A stretch of 30,210 bases of DNA from a virus. The notes under the pieces are model-generated. The model did not search any database. It had not been told where the DNA came from and saw only the letters and a list, made by a program, of their open reading frames with translations. The DNA is taken from the IMG/VR virus record IMGVR_UViG_3300031507_000023, positions 1-30,210 of that record. One strand, 5' to 3'. Of this stretch, positions 16,656 to 25,210 are shown one piece after another. The stretch's first letter is position 1; the number at the start of each line of letters is the position of its first letter. A program made the translations under genes and the position numbers.

Positions 16656-17071
16656 TATACTGTTCCTATTTCAAACGGGACTAGTTCGCCAATGGGGGAT
16701 GTGAATTTGGCACCGAGCCATTTGAGCCAACGCTGGGAATTGGGGTTGGTGCGGACGCAATGGCCGATGATTAGTGGGTATTTGGTGAGGATCTCGTCGA
16801 TGACTTCCTTCGAATGCCGAGCGAAGACGAACTTATATCGATCGAGATTTGGGGTATCGATGAACCAAAGATAGGCAGCGGAGCAGATTAAGGTCCCAGT
16901 CACGATGCCGAATATGCAGATGATGTTGTCGTCAACCTCAGCAGCCCATACACAGGTTGAGCCCTGAAGATATTGAACGATAACATCTCGCTCGGCATCC
17001 GATTGTGGATTGAGACTAGGCAATAAACCCAACCGCTCTGACCGTGGTATGAGATTGATAGACTTAATCAT
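16655..17071 (-). CDS. T7 gp13-like protein, GNAT-related fold
   Basis: 138 residues. The pattern AYLWFIDTPNLDRYKFVFAR, followed by a helix with HSKEVIDEILTKYP, then NPNSQRWLKWLGAKF and a final PFEIG, is that of the Gp13 family, a reduced acetyltransferase (GNAT) fold found just upstream of the gp14 gene in podoviruses. T7 gp13 is needed for normal virion core assembly but has no known enzymatic product. An acetyl-CoA binding loop is not obvious here. The start overlaps the nozzle gene stop (ATGA). Confidence 0.85.
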   Translation of the reverse strand: MIKSINLIPRSERLGLLPSLNPQSDAERDVIVQYLQGSTCVWAAEVDDNIICIFGIVTGTLICSAAYLWFIDTPNLDRYKFVFARHSKEVIDEILTKYPLIIGHCVRTNPNSQRWLKWLGAKFTSPIGELVPFEIGTV

Positions 17072-19929
17072 CCCCCAGTCCTCTTGGCTTGATGTTCGTC
17101 TACGTTCAATATGACACCTAAGAGTGTAGCGGGGTATGGATTTGATTGACGAAAGCAGGTTTGGCCATAGACGGTATAGGTTGGGTCGAGGATAGATTTG
17201 GCATCGCCAGTGACGAGATCGGTAATGGTTTGGTTTGGGAGACCAGTTAGCATAGAGCTAATATTACCTCGAACTAGATCCTTCATCGCGACTAGGGTTG
17301 TAAAGTCTGAGCCAGTTTGCAGCCCAAGGGTCTCAGCCACACGCGCGTCTACGTCTTGGATCTTCTTCACTCGACCTTGAATGGTTGGTTCGCCAAGGTC
17401 GACTGCGAGGGTTTGGAGATCACACGTATAGCCAATCCCAACCGTTACCTTGGAGGCTGCAACTCCGAGGGTAAACTGTCCGCTAGTTGGCATAACAAAC
17501 GGAGTGATGATAATTCCGTCCGCAAGACCAGTAACCGTAAGGCCAGCTAGATGTTCAGCACCAGAGAAAGAAGTAGTAGGACTGCCAATATACTGAAGAC
17601 CGGCGTCGACACACCAAGCATCAACAACTCCTGCGGTGAAGATTCGTTCGGCAAAGCGCTCGATGTATTGGACGGTGAAGCTGTTAACGGTTCGCTGGAC
17701 GATTGTGTAAACGGCATCGACTGTGCCTGCGGGGGTGGATTGCTCGGTGATGGTTGCGACGGATTGGAATGTGCCAAGTGTTGTGGAATGGGCCCAGCCA
17801 ATGAAATCCTGTTCCTTAAGGAAGGTCAGGGTTAGCATTGTGCCATCGTTGCGAACGGCCCAGACCATTTTGAATGGTTCTTCAGCCCATGCCCAACCGG
17901 TTATGTTGAAGCCGTAGAAGAGATGCGAGGCGAGTATGGAGATGTCTGTGCCGGTGTAGACGTTGGCGTAGATGTTGTATGAGGAGTCACGGACGATTGA
18001 GCCTTTGGCTTGGACGTAGAGAACGTCATAGTTGGAGATAATGGGTTGGACATCTGATATGCCATTGAAGCTTTGAGCATTGGCGACTAGTGCAGTTGGA
18101 GTGATGGCAGAGCCTGGGGACCCACCATTGATTAACCATGAAGCACGATCGGTGAGGGCCAATAGGCCAGTGGTTTGTGAGACTAAGGCTTTGATTGTGT
18201 TAAGCTGGCCTGAGACAAGCGTTGCGGTTATGGAATCTGTGGACTGAGCAGGGCTTGAGACGTTGAAGTTGTAATAGGCTCCAGGCTGGGACATGTAGAA
18301 GGTTTGTGGCGAGGCTGTAGGTCCAGCGAGGATTAGGCGTTGTTGGAAGAACGCTGGGACGGACGGGAATCCGTTGGAATTGGTGGATAGTACAGCAGTG
18401 CCAGCAGCGGTGCCAGAGGAGAAGGTAACGGTGGGGACTGATAGATAGCCAGCACCGGAGTTGAGGACTTGGACTTGGGTTACGCCCCAAGTTACATTGG
18501 CTGTAGCTCCTGTTCCAACACCTGAGGTTGATAGTTGAACCAAGGGATTGGCCGGGGTAGTGCCAGAGCTTACAAGGCCTTGGTTTGATGGAGCGGTGGT
18601 GATTGGGAGCCATGTGGCAACGGCAGTGCCTGCGCGAGTGGCGACTACAAGGATAACGCCATTGGTGAAGGTAACGGTGTCGCCTACTTGGTATCCGGCT
18701 CCACCAGCGCCAATGGTTGGGGTGCCTATGCCTTGGAGTAGGGGTTGGATAGAGCCTGCGATTGTGGATGAGGCACCGGATAGGGTTGCTGTGGGGACGG
18801 TGGTATAGGTTCCGGTGTTTGTGATTGTAATATGATCCACACCCGCGCCAAGGAACGGATTCTTGGCAATTGGCGGAGTTTGGGCAAAGTCTGGGGTTAT
18901 GTTTGAGTCGATGAAGGTCACGCCTGGAGCAGTGACTGAACCAATGAACCCAAATGTATTACCCGCAGGGATGATTGCGAAATAGCTAACATCGGCCTTG
19001 TAGACGTTGTAACCTACAGCACCTGCGACAGCGAACCAACCTATAGATATAGAACCAGCTACAGTACGGATGTCGTAAGTTGGCCCCGCATTAGCTTGAG
19101 GTGAGGGTGAGGATTCTTGGCCATTGGCATCAATTGAGGTGATAACATAGGCATAATAGGTGGAAGCTGGTGCAGCCCCAGGAGCAGGGAATGTAGACAC
19201 TAACCCTGGAGTGCCTGGAGTTGTTGCACTGGTGCCGATAACAATAGGGAGTAAGGTCCAATTAGCTGCGGTGACTAGGGTTAGGACATAGGGTTGGTAA
19301 GAGGGATGGCAAAGGACCATCTGGTTTACGTTTTGGGCGTATTTGACCTTGGCGAGATCGGCTGCGAGATAGGGTGAGGTGATAGTGTAGACACGGGAAG
19401 CGGTGCCGCCGGAGACGTAGGCGCCGTAGGCAGTGGCATCGATTGCTACACCGTTGAGATTGGCAATGGTAACAGCCGCACCGACTACGTTGGTGACTAA
19501 GAAATAGCGCCCGTTGAGTTGGGTCATGCCAACTATACCAGAGACGAATATCCAATCGCCAATGGTAAAGGTATTGCCTGTGACGGATAGTTGGCATGGA
19601 TTTGTTGGTAAGGTGTTGGCGATAGGGAATGAAGGTTCAAGAACTGGTGCACCGTTGAAGAAGAAGCGAACATAGCGATCGCCGAACTCGAGGACATAGC
19701 CTACGGTGAAGGAGGCTTGGAAGGGGATTAGGCGGACGGCGGTAGCGGACTTATAGCATTGGAGGACGTATTTGGTTCCGGTTCGGGTGGAGGCACCTCC
19801 GCGATAGTCGACAAACCAGTTTTGAAGAAGTGCCGCGCCGGATTTGTATTTGGCAAGATCAACGCGGGAGTAGAGCTTGGGGCTCCATTCGCCAGAGTTG
19901 AATGAAGCCTGGATGTGTTGTTCACTCAT
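17068..19929 (-). CDS. Tail nozzle protein (T7 gp12-like tail tubular protein B)
   Basis: 953 residues from the ATG that forms TAATG with the adaptor gene stop. The N-terminus is diagnostic: ASFNSGEWSPKLYSRVDL, LQNWFVDYRGGASTRTGTKY, and then FTVGYVLEFGDRYVRFFFNG. The central part carries an FN3-like insert (about 235-355: YYAYVITSIDANGQESS, AVGYNVYKAD) and three short beta repeats (TNTGTYTTVPTATLSG, GAGGAGYQVGDTVTFTNG, NSGAGYLSVPTVTFSSG). The C-terminal half returns to the conserved propeller-like body (FFQQRLILAGPTASPQTFYMS, SWLINGG). It forms the distal tube of the short tail through which DNA leaves. Confidence 0.92.
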   Translation of the reverse strand: MSEQHIQASFNSGEWSPKLYSRVDLAKYKSGAALLQNWFVDYRGGASTRTGTKYVLQCYKSATAVRLIPFQASFTVGYVLEFGDRYVRFFFNGAPVLEPSFPIANTLPTNPCQLSVTGNTFTIGDWIFVSGIVGMTQLNGRYFLVTNVVGAAVTIANLNGVAIDATAYGAYVSGGTASRVYTITSPYLAADLAKVKYAQNVNQMVLCHPSYQPYVLTLVTAANWTLLPIVIGTSATTPGTPGLVSTFPAPGAAPASTYYAYVITSIDANGQESSPSPQANAGPTYDIRTVAGSISIGWFAVAGAVGYNVYKADVSYFAIIPAGNTFGFIGSVTAPGVTFIDSNITPDFAQTPPIAKNPFLGAGVDHITITNTGTYTTVPTATLSGASSTIAGSIQPLLQGIGTPTIGAGGAGYQVGDTVTFTNGVILVVATRAGTAVATWLPITTAPSNQGLVSSGTTPANPLVQLSTSGVGTGATANVTWGVTQVQVLNSGAGYLSVPTVTFSSGTAAGTAVLSTNSNGFPSVPAFFQQRLILAGPTASPQTFYMSQPGAYYNFNVSSPAQSTDSITATLVSGQLNTIKALVSQTTGLLALTDRASWLINGGSPGSAITPTALVANAQSFNGISDVQPIISNYDVLYVQAKGSIVRDSSYNIYANVYTGTDISILASHLFYGFNITGWAWAEEPFKMVWAVRNDGTMLTLTFLKEQDFIGWAHSTTLGTFQSVATITEQSTPAGTVDAVYTIVQRTVNSFTVQYIERFAERIFTAGVVDAWCVDAGLQYIGSPTTSFSGAEHLAGLTVTGLADGIIITPFVMPTSGQFTLGVAASKVTVGIGYTCDLQTLAVDLGEPTIQGRVKKIQDVDARVAETLGLQTGSDFTTLVAMKDLVRGNISSMLTGLPNQTITDLVTGDAKSILDPTYTVYGQTCFRQSNPYPATLLGVILNVDEHQAKRTGG

Positions 19930-21035
19930 TAGTACATACCAAAGCAATCGCCCCATTGGAACCCATCATATGGCCCAGTGGTGTAGCTATTGCCAAATGC
20001 ATTGCCCCGGATGCGGATGAAGTCAGGGGTCACGTCGTTGATCACAAGGCCTTCGTTGCCATCGGCAACACGGGCTTCCATGATTCGTTCGTTGACGAGT
20101 TTGATTAGAGAGTTGGCCTTATCGCGGGAGTTCTCCTTCAAGGCCATCATCATGGCACTAGCAACGAGGTTGATCCAAGCGGTTTGGAATAAGGAGTCCA
20201 TTACATTTGGATCAGTGACTTGGGCCACATAGCTGAGGGTGGCGAACTCTTGGTTGGTAAGGATCACCCGCGCTGCATTTGCGCCGCCTTGGACGATGTT
20301 AAAGGTTGCGCCAGTGCCAACACCAGTGGTTGAGCCTTGGGCTATTGGGTTGGTTTGGACGCCGAAGTAGAAGCCACTTACACCTGTGCCTAGGCCAACG
20401 GCACCGTTGACTTGGTTGAAGATACCAACGGTAGCAATGACACCTCCTGGGGCGGTGAGGACTTGAAGGGTAGCAGGTGCGCCTATGGGTGGACTGCCCG
20501 ATGGACCCGAGGCTAAGGTGATGATGTCGCCAACGGCATAGCCAGTGCCACCGTTGACGACAGTTGCTGAGCCAGCGAAGAGGAAGTAGTCGGTTTGAAC
20601 CGCATAGCGAATTGGTTGACCCCACCAATAGGATGAGGCACCACCAGTGACCGCTGTGGTGATTGGAATTCCGCTGGTGAAGCCAGTTTGGGTTGAGGGG
20701 ATGATGAAAGCCGGGCGTAGGCAATCGACGGGGTATTGGTATTCATAGGCCCATGGAGGTGGAGGTTGGCCTGGAGCCCATAGGGTTGTGGCGGCTCCGG
20801 TGTTTTCAGGAGTGCCGGGGGAGGAGGTGATGTAGGTGAGATTGGCTGTCCGCATTGCACAATTCCACGGTGCTTTACGGAGCAGGTCATCACGGGCGTT
20901 GGCGAAGATGAGGTTGAACTGAGTGGCTTCGTTGGATAGTGGAACGCCAGTTGGTCCAACCTCACCTGCGGTTACAGTCGTGCGGGTGCCGAGGACTTGT
21001 AGCGATCGGTTGCAGATGTCTACAAGCGCGGTCAT
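19929..21035 (-). CDS. Tail adaptor protein (T7 gp11-like tail tubular protein A)
   Basis: 368 residues; it starts ALVDICNRSLQVLGTR and continues with NARDDLLRKAPWNCAMRTA, the usual helical adaptor core linking portal and nozzle, and WAYEYQYPVDCLRP. A beta-rich insertion at about 155-255 (VVNGGTGYAVGDIITL and following) interrupts the core. The helical body resumes at NQEFATLSYVAQVTDPNVMDS and closes with DFIRIRGNAFG. The inserted module matches the repeats in the neighbouring nozzle protein. GGAAAG precedes the start. The normal family length without insertion is close to 200-250 residues. Confidence 0.9.
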   Translation of the reverse strand: MTALVDICNRSLQVLGTRTTVTAGEVGPTGVPLSNEATQFNLIFANARDDLLRKAPWNCAMRTANLTYITSSPGTPENTGAATTLWAPGQPPPPWAYEYQYPVDCLRPAFIIPSTQTGFTSGIPITTAVTGGASSYWWGQPIRYAVQTDYFLFAGSATVVNGGTGYAVGDIITLASGPSGSPPIGAPATLQVLTAPGGVIATVGIFNQVNGAVGLGTGVSGFYFGVQTNPIAQGSTTGVGTGATFNIVQGGANAARVILTNQEFATLSYVAQVTDPNVMDSLFQTAWINLVASAMMMALKENSRDKANSLIKLVNERIMEARVADGNEGLVINDVTPDFIRIRGNAFGNSYTTGPYDGFQWGDCFGMY

Positions 21036-21038
21036 TGG

Positions 21039-21254
21039 TTATCGCTTTCCTTGCGTTCCGCAAACGCCACAGTTGTCGCCGCCGAGGCCAGGAGAGCCAG
21101 AGGACTGGCCGCCAGATGGCTGTTGACCATTGCCATGGTTGTCACCGTGGAGCCCAGGGCCATTGCCGTCGTAGATGCCTTTGGGCCCTTGAGGCGCCAT
21201 GTAGTTGCGGACATCGCCAACGTTGGGCTTGCCGCCATCGCGGGTGAGGGACAT
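21039..21254 (-). CDS. Small glycine-rich protein
   Basis: 71 residues, start overlapping the previous stop (TAATG). A short conserved-looking opening (GGKPNVGDVRNYMAPQGPKG) is followed by a Gly/Asn/Ser/Gln-rich disordered half and a CGVCG motif near the end. It ends GTQGKR, whose codons supply the ribosome binding site of the adaptor gene. Similar small proteins often precede adaptor genes in podoviruses, but the role is unknown. Confidence 0.65.
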   Translation of the reverse strand: MSLTRDGGKPNVGDVRNYMAPQGPKGIYDGNGPGLHGDNHGNGQQPSGGQSSGSPGLGGDNCGVCGTQGKR

Positions 21255-21475
21255 TAGATTCGCCTTCCGTTGGTTGGAGTATCTTCCTGAAGGGCACCAA
21301 GGGTCAAGGGACCAGCAGTAGGCGGGACTTCATCTGGTTTGGTCAATTCCATGTGAGAGTTGTTGTGCTCATTCAGTTTCCGCATCGCTGCATCGTGGAT
21401 GGCCTTGAGGCTAGGCTGTTCACGGGTGTCCTTCTGGATCTGAAGAAGGGCCGCAATTTCATGCACGTCCATCAT
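21254..21475 (-). CDS. Hypothetical protein
   Basis: 73 residues, coupled to the next gene by TAATG and lying three bases after the previous stop. The N-terminal half is probably helical (DVHEIAALLQIQKDTREQ, LKAIHDAAMRKLNEHNN) and the C-terminal half is proline-rich and disordered. No family was recognised. It is accepted as coding because it fits exactly into the tightly packed operon and has an AGAGGT-like site upstream. Confidence 0.6.
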   Translation of the reverse strand: MMDVHEIAALLQIQKDTREQPSLKAIHDAAMRKLNEHNNSHMELTKPDEVPPTAGPLTLGALQEDTPTNGRRI

Positions 21476-21478
21476 AAC

Positions 21479-21682
21479 TTACCTCTTTCCTTGTGAGCCG
21501 GCTTTGTGGGTGACTTGGCTTACCATTGGGGCTTTGAGCCCCCGGCCTTCGTACATCGGCACCGAGTTGGTGCGGACTTGCTGAATGCCGATGTCGGCAG
21601 TGAAGGCGGGGTTTACTCCTCGGCTCACTGGTTCGGTCTTGGAGCTTTCACTCACGTCTCTAGTAGCTCGGCCTTGTTTCAT
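21479..21682 (-). CDS. Hypothetical small basic protein
   Basis: 67 residues without predicted structure: polar and basic, with the motif NPAFTADIGIQQVRTNSVPM in the middle. It starts in an ATGA overlap with the previous stop and ends HKAGSQGKR, again with the last codons providing the next ribosome binding site, as in the glycine-rich protein two genes further on. A virion minor component is possible from position only. Confidence 0.6.
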   Translation of the reverse strand: MKQGRATRDVSESSKTEPVSRGVNPAFTADIGIQQVRTNSVPMYEGRGLKAPMVSQVTHKAGSQGKR

Positions 21683-22083
21683 GTTGACTCCTTTGGTTTG
21701 GCAATTTGGCGAGTGTGATCATAGCGAGGCTTGACAGGGTGTATAGTCATCTCACGCCGAACCTTTTCAAAATGACCACCATCAGAATGAAGATCGTGGA
21801 GGATTTGCAAGGCGCGGTCGTGATTACGTTCCATCTCTTGGTCAATCTCCTTTGGTGGTATGAGTCCAAGTTCAACATATGCGGCCTTTACATGAACCAC
21901 ATCGTGATAGTAGTTCATGAACCTTCGCATCTTTTCGGGGACTTCCTTTTCGGCTTCCCCCATGGCGTAGAGGGCTTTGGTTACACCTTGGCGGATTGTG
22001 GTGAGTTCACGGAAGATGCGGAAGAGTAGGTCACGTTCGGTAACAGAGTCGTCGAGGGTGTATGGGGTTTCGGCGTCTGCCAT
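21679..22083 (-). CDS. Hypothetical helical protein
   Basis: 134 residues from the ATG at 22083, which has AAGGA at the right distance; the longer in-frame version to 22182 would overlap the esterase gene and reads as nonsense. It is alpha-helical and charged: RDLLFRIFRELTTIRQGVTK, EVPEKMRRFMNYYHDVVHVK, EIDQEMERNHDRALQIL. It lies between the secreted esterase gene and the small genes before the adaptor. No family was recognised; a structural or assembly role is a guess from its place. Confidence 0.65.
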   Translation of the reverse strand: MADAETPYTLDDSVTERDLLFRIFRELTTIRQGVTKALYAMGEAEKEVPEKMRRFMNYYHDVVHVKAAYVELGLIPPKEIDQEMERNHDRALQILHDLHSDGGHFEKVRREMTIHPVKPRYDHTRQIAKPKEST

Positions 22084-22091
22084 TGGGGTCC

Positions 22092-23027
22092 TTAGAAGTT
22101 GTTGTAGATTATGGTTTTGAATAACGGCATCATGGTGTTCTGTCCAGCGGTTGAGGGATGAACTAAGGCATTCACCGCACACCCACCAGCACCGACTTCA
22201 GCATAACGACAAGCAGAAGCTGAACAGGTGTTGTTAATGGCAGTGTCTAAGTCTGGACCTTGAATAATAGTTGTGCCATTAACAACCGCTGCCTGCGCTG
22301 CACGAATTGTAGCCGAGGTACAGCCATAGGCATAGGTCTCGAGTGGAACTATCCATTTGCCAACAAAACCTAGATTTGCCGCAACGGTGAACCAAGTTTG
22401 CATAAAGGCTTGGTAAGCTGACTGAGACGTGCCATTGATACCATCAGATTCGCCTTCCATAGAGATAATGGCATTGACTCGAGAAGGTGGGATTCCCTGT
22501 TCATTAAGAGTAAAGAATGCCAATGGAAGAAGATAACCAAGCGGTCCGCTGGGCATAAATTGAGAGATCGGCTGACCTGCTGAAGATGGATTAACCCAAA
22601 TCACACGATCATATTTGCCACCAGCGATAAGGAGATCACAAAGCTTAGCCCACATGGAAGAATAGACAGGCCAGCCTTGATAGCCATTAGCGCTAAAGGT
22701 AGAACCTATTTCTGTCCCACCGGTGTTGTTTAGATATGCCTTACGATCACCGGTGAAGTTTATGGTTCGGCAATCTTGTGTGGCTACATAGTTTGACTGT
22801 GCGTGAGAGCCGCCTAGGGATTGACCTACGACAACGAATACGAAGGTATTGGCGGTGAGTGCGGCAGAGCTAAGGGTCAGGCCTGAGGTGTTGGTAAATC
22901 GTGTGGCCTCGCCATTGCCTGGAGCGGCATAGAGATTAGGCGGAGCGGTGCCTGAGGAGGCGTGCTGGGCATGGCCTGAGTTGAATGAACCAAGGAGTAG
23001 GAGTAGAACTAAGAATATGCGGCGCAT
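22092..23027 (-). CDS. Secreted SGNH hydrolase, sialate O-acetylesterase-like
   Basis: 311 residues. The Sec signal peptide (residues 1-20, RRIFLVLLLLLGSFNSGHA) is followed by an SGNH esterase pattern: block I strand VFVVVGQS with nucleophile candidate Ser70, a block with GESD at 192-195 (ISMEGESDG) as in carbohydrate-esterase or sialate O-acetylesterase domains, and His290 before PSTAGQ in the last block. The mature part has six cysteines. The enzyme would remove acyl groups from glycans, plausibly host O-antigen or capsule. Phage esterases of this type are usually parts of tail spikes without signal peptides, so export is unexpected. Start overlaps the previous stop (TAATG). Substrate is inferred. 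Confidence 0.78.
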   Translation of the reverse strand: MRRIFLVLLLLLGSFNSGHAQHASSGTAPPNLYAAPGNGEATRFTNTSGLTLSSAALTANTFVFVVVGQSLGGSHAQSNYVATQDCRTINFTGDRKAYLNNTGGTEIGSTFSANGYQGWPVYSSMWAKLCDLLIAGGKYDRVIWVNPSSAGQPISQFMPSGPLGYLLPLAFFTLNEQGIPPSRVNAIISMEGESDGINGTSQSAYQAFMQTWFTVAANLGFVGKWIVPLETYAYGCTSATIRAAQAAVVNGTTIIQGPDLDTAINNTCSASACRYAEVGAGGCAVNALVHPSTAGQNTMMPLFKTIIYNNF

Positions 23028-24244
23028 TAGTTCATAACCTCCCAGAGGTTAATAAACCCACCACCGTTACTGTCATTCCAGCTACAAGTACCTGCGGAGC
23101 TTTTAATGCGGACGGTGTAAGTTAGTGGACCGATGGAGGCAGGGAAGTCAGAGCCAGCGAAGTTAACCACAGTGATATAGGTTGCAGCGGTTGAGCCAAA
23201 TGCGCCGGGGACAGCGGAGCCGACTGGAACACCGCCACGGGCCATTTGAAGGGTGCAGAGGGTGCCTGAAGCTGCGGTTAGGTTGTTCTGGATGCCAAAC
23301 GACCAACCAACGGAATTGACCGGGCTGATTAGTGTGATTGGTGCAGTGACGTTAGTGTCGACTAAGGTAGCGCTAGCGGTGGTTGATCCAGTAGATGCAG
23401 CAAAGTTAACCGTGACACCGTTAAAGGTTTCACCGGGCTTATGAATACCTCGGCCGTAGAGTTGGATCTTACTCGGCGCATTGGCCCATACACCAGAGAC
23501 GGTTTGGCCACTGTTGAAGTCAAAGTAGCCAAGTAGGCGCACTGGAACAGTGGTGAGTGCTGCGGTGGAGTAGTATACTCCTGCGGATGTGGCATTGGTA
23601 CAGGCATTGCATGCGGTTGTGGTAGGGAATGAGGTTTCGTCGATGGTGGTTATGGCATTGGCGGTAGCGGCTTTGATTACACCAAGAGCTACTGTGCCAG
23701 CGTTGTTGAAGGCTACGATCTCGATTCGGGTTGGGGTTGCGTTGGCTGCGCCGAAGGTTGAGCCAGTCGCGCCTGTGGCAAAGGATAAGGCGGCAGTAAC
23801 GGAGACTGAAGTATAGGTTCCGGTTGTGGCCGTAGCGTTGCGGAATGAGATCAGACACGGGACCGCGACAGATGGATCGGCACCAGATTGGGTTTTGAGC
23901 GCAACGCCAAAGGTGTTAGCCGCGCCTGACCAAGCAAGGGTACAGTTGGTGACGGAATCGGAGTCGTTGACGCTAGCGGATGGGGCTGCATAAGTTCCAT
24001 CTGCACGAAGGAAGGTGGTTGTACCACCTGGAAAGGGAATATTTCCAAAGCCTCCAGAGCCATTGTTGGTTTGAAGACTGCCTGTGGCTCCACTAGGACC
24101 GCCAAAGACACTGAATGGAATCTGCCCTGGGATACCCCCAGCGACTGTACCACATGCGGTCTGGGGGGCGAAGACACCGTTGCATTGTGCCAATGCGCAA
24201 GTTGGCAGAAGAAGTAGGGCGAGTGCGAGGAGAATTCGTTTCAT
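23027..24244 (-). CDS. Secreted fibre-like protein
   Basis: 405 residues from the ATG in an ATGA overlap. Residues 1-20 form a Sec signal peptide (KRILLALALLLLPTCALAQ). The mature protein is Gly/Ala/Thr/Ser-rich and beta-rich. It has a fibre-style opening (LQTNNGSGGFGNIPFPGG, TTFLRADGTYAAPS) typical of phage tail-fibre and collar proteins, and a C-terminal beta domain ending GGGFINLWEVMN. Eight cysteines include ACNAC. The combination of fibre-type sequence and export signal is odd. It could be a virion fibre whose hydrophobic N-terminus has another use, or a truly exported surface or decoy protein. Confidence 0.75.
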   Translation of the reverse strand: MKRILLALALLLLPTCALAQCNGVFAPQTACGTVAGGIPGQIPFSVFGGPSGATGSLQTNNGSGGFGNIPFPGGTTTFLRADGTYAAPSASVNDSDSVTNCTLAWSGAANTFGVALKTQSGADPSVAVPCLISFRNATATTGTYTSVSVTAALSFATGATGSTFGAANATPTRIEIVAFNNAGTVALGVIKAATANAITTIDETSFPTTTACNACTNATSAGVYYSTAALTTVPVRLLGYFDFNSGQTVSGVWANAPSKIQLYGRGIHKPGETFNGVTVNFAASTGSTTASATLVDTNVTAPITLISPVNSVGWSFGIQNNLTAASGTLCTLQMARGGVPVGSAVPGAFGSTAATYITVVNFAGSDFPASIGPLTYTVRIKSSAGTCSWNDSNGGGFINLWEVMN

Positions 24245-24666
24245 TGGAGTAACGTCCATCCACCGGTTTCGAGAATTGGTTTGAGAAGGAATGCGCCGAA
24301 GTTGGATTGGAGACGGATAGTAGCAAGGCCAGAGATTGTTTCAGCACCGGATGGGTTGATGGTGTAGGTGTTGGCTGAAGCAAACCCACCAATGTCGACG
24401 ATGGTGATAGGGACTAGAACCCATTGGCCCGGGATGGCTTGAGGGGTTTGTGGTGTGGCTTTGGATGAAGGGAGGTTGATGGTGACGTTGGCATTGGCAT
24501 TGATGGTGATTAGGTTAGTGCCACGGGAGATGGCATAGGTCCCCGTGGCAACTATCGGCAACACAGCTTGTTGCGGAACGGTGATCCAGCCAACCGACGG
24601 ACCAAGGTAGAACCGTTCGAATTGGCGAAAGGTGCCACCTTGGTCGAGGTCGGATTGGCTACCCAT
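24241..24666 (-). CDS. Putative tail fibre/structural protein
   Basis: 141 residues without signal peptide or cysteine. It is beta-rich, with NLITINANANVTINLPSS, NTYTINPSGAETISGLATI and the closing LKPILETGGWTLLQ, a pattern often seen at the end of phage fibre proteins, where ladders of strands build a trimeric shaft or tip. The start overlaps the preceding stop (TAATG) with GGAGAG upstream, and its end overlaps the secreted fibre-like gene (ATGA). A structural role is inferred from composition and position. Confidence 0.7.
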   Translation of the reverse strand: MGSQSDLDQGGTFRQFERFYLGPSVGWITVPQQAVLPIVATGTYAISRGTNLITINANANVTINLPSSKATPQTPQAIPGQWVLVPITIVDIGGFASANTYTINPSGAETISGLATIRLQSNFGAFLLKPILETGGWTLLQ

Positions 24667-25196
24667 TACACTCTCCGTTCAACGGTCTTGGTTGCGGCGA
24701 GGGTCATGATCAGCTGTTGATTCTGAGCAAGCATATCGGACATGGTTTTCATGATCTCTGCCATGCCCTCGATCTTGACGACGTTGGCTTGGGCCTGAGC
24801 CTTAGCCTGTTCATCCTGAAGACCTTCAATGACCTTTTGGCCAAAGGAAATATCTTCGTTGGGAGTTGTGCCCCAACGCTTGGCGAACTTGGCTGAGACG
24901 GCTTTGGCTTCGTCGTCGAGAGGGATCATGTCGGGGGTTGGGTCACCAGCGAAGATGATGTCATCGGCATGAGAGGCATCAGTTCGATGGGCTACGATTA
25001 CTTCGCCTGCTACGATCTCACCTCGCGGATTGCGGAAGGTCACGTTCCAGCAGTTAGGATCATTGATGTCGAGTTGAAGCGGGACTTTAATCCGGGTGCG
25101 AAGCTGCTTGCCCGTTGCACGGTCGGTTTCGTTATACTCCCATTCGTTGTTTTCGACTGAGAGGTAGTGGGAAGTAGAGAGACGCCAGCGAGCCAT
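24666..25196 (-). CDS. Hypothetical virion-region protein
   Basis: 176 residues. The first half is a mixed alpha/beta domain with RLSTSHYLSVENNEWEYNE, QLRTRIKVPLQLDINDP and GEIVAGEVIVAHR; the second half is a long charged helix (QKVIEGLQDEQAKAQAQANV) ending in ATKTVERRV, probably a coiled coil. Such proteins recur near capsid and fibre genes of podoviruses but have no assigned function. AAAGGA lies before the ATG. It is cytoplasmic by sequence, unlike its neighbours. Confidence 0.7.
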   Translation of the reverse strand: MARWRLSTSHYLSVENNEWEYNETDRATGKQLRTRIKVPLQLDINDPNCWNVTFRNPRGEIVAGEVIVAHRTDASHADDIIFAGDPTPDMIPLDDEAKAVSAKFAKRWGTTPNEDISFGQKVIEGLQDEQAKAQAQANVVKIEGMAEIMKTMSDMLAQNQQLIMTLAATKTVERRV

Positions 25197-25210
25197 TGGG
25201 ATGGTCCTTT

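Noticed and set aside
23589-23816. Alanine/valine-rich plus-strand ORF in the secreted fibre gene
   Set aside because: Composition follows from the Thr/Ala/Gly-rich opposite strand; no start signal or motif.
23027-24244. Lipoprotein signal (lipobox) in the 405-residue secreted protein because Cys follows ALAQ
   Set aside because: The residue before Cys is Gln, not Gly/Ala/Ser, so a lipobox is not satisfied; an ordinary Sec cleavage before Gln fits better.
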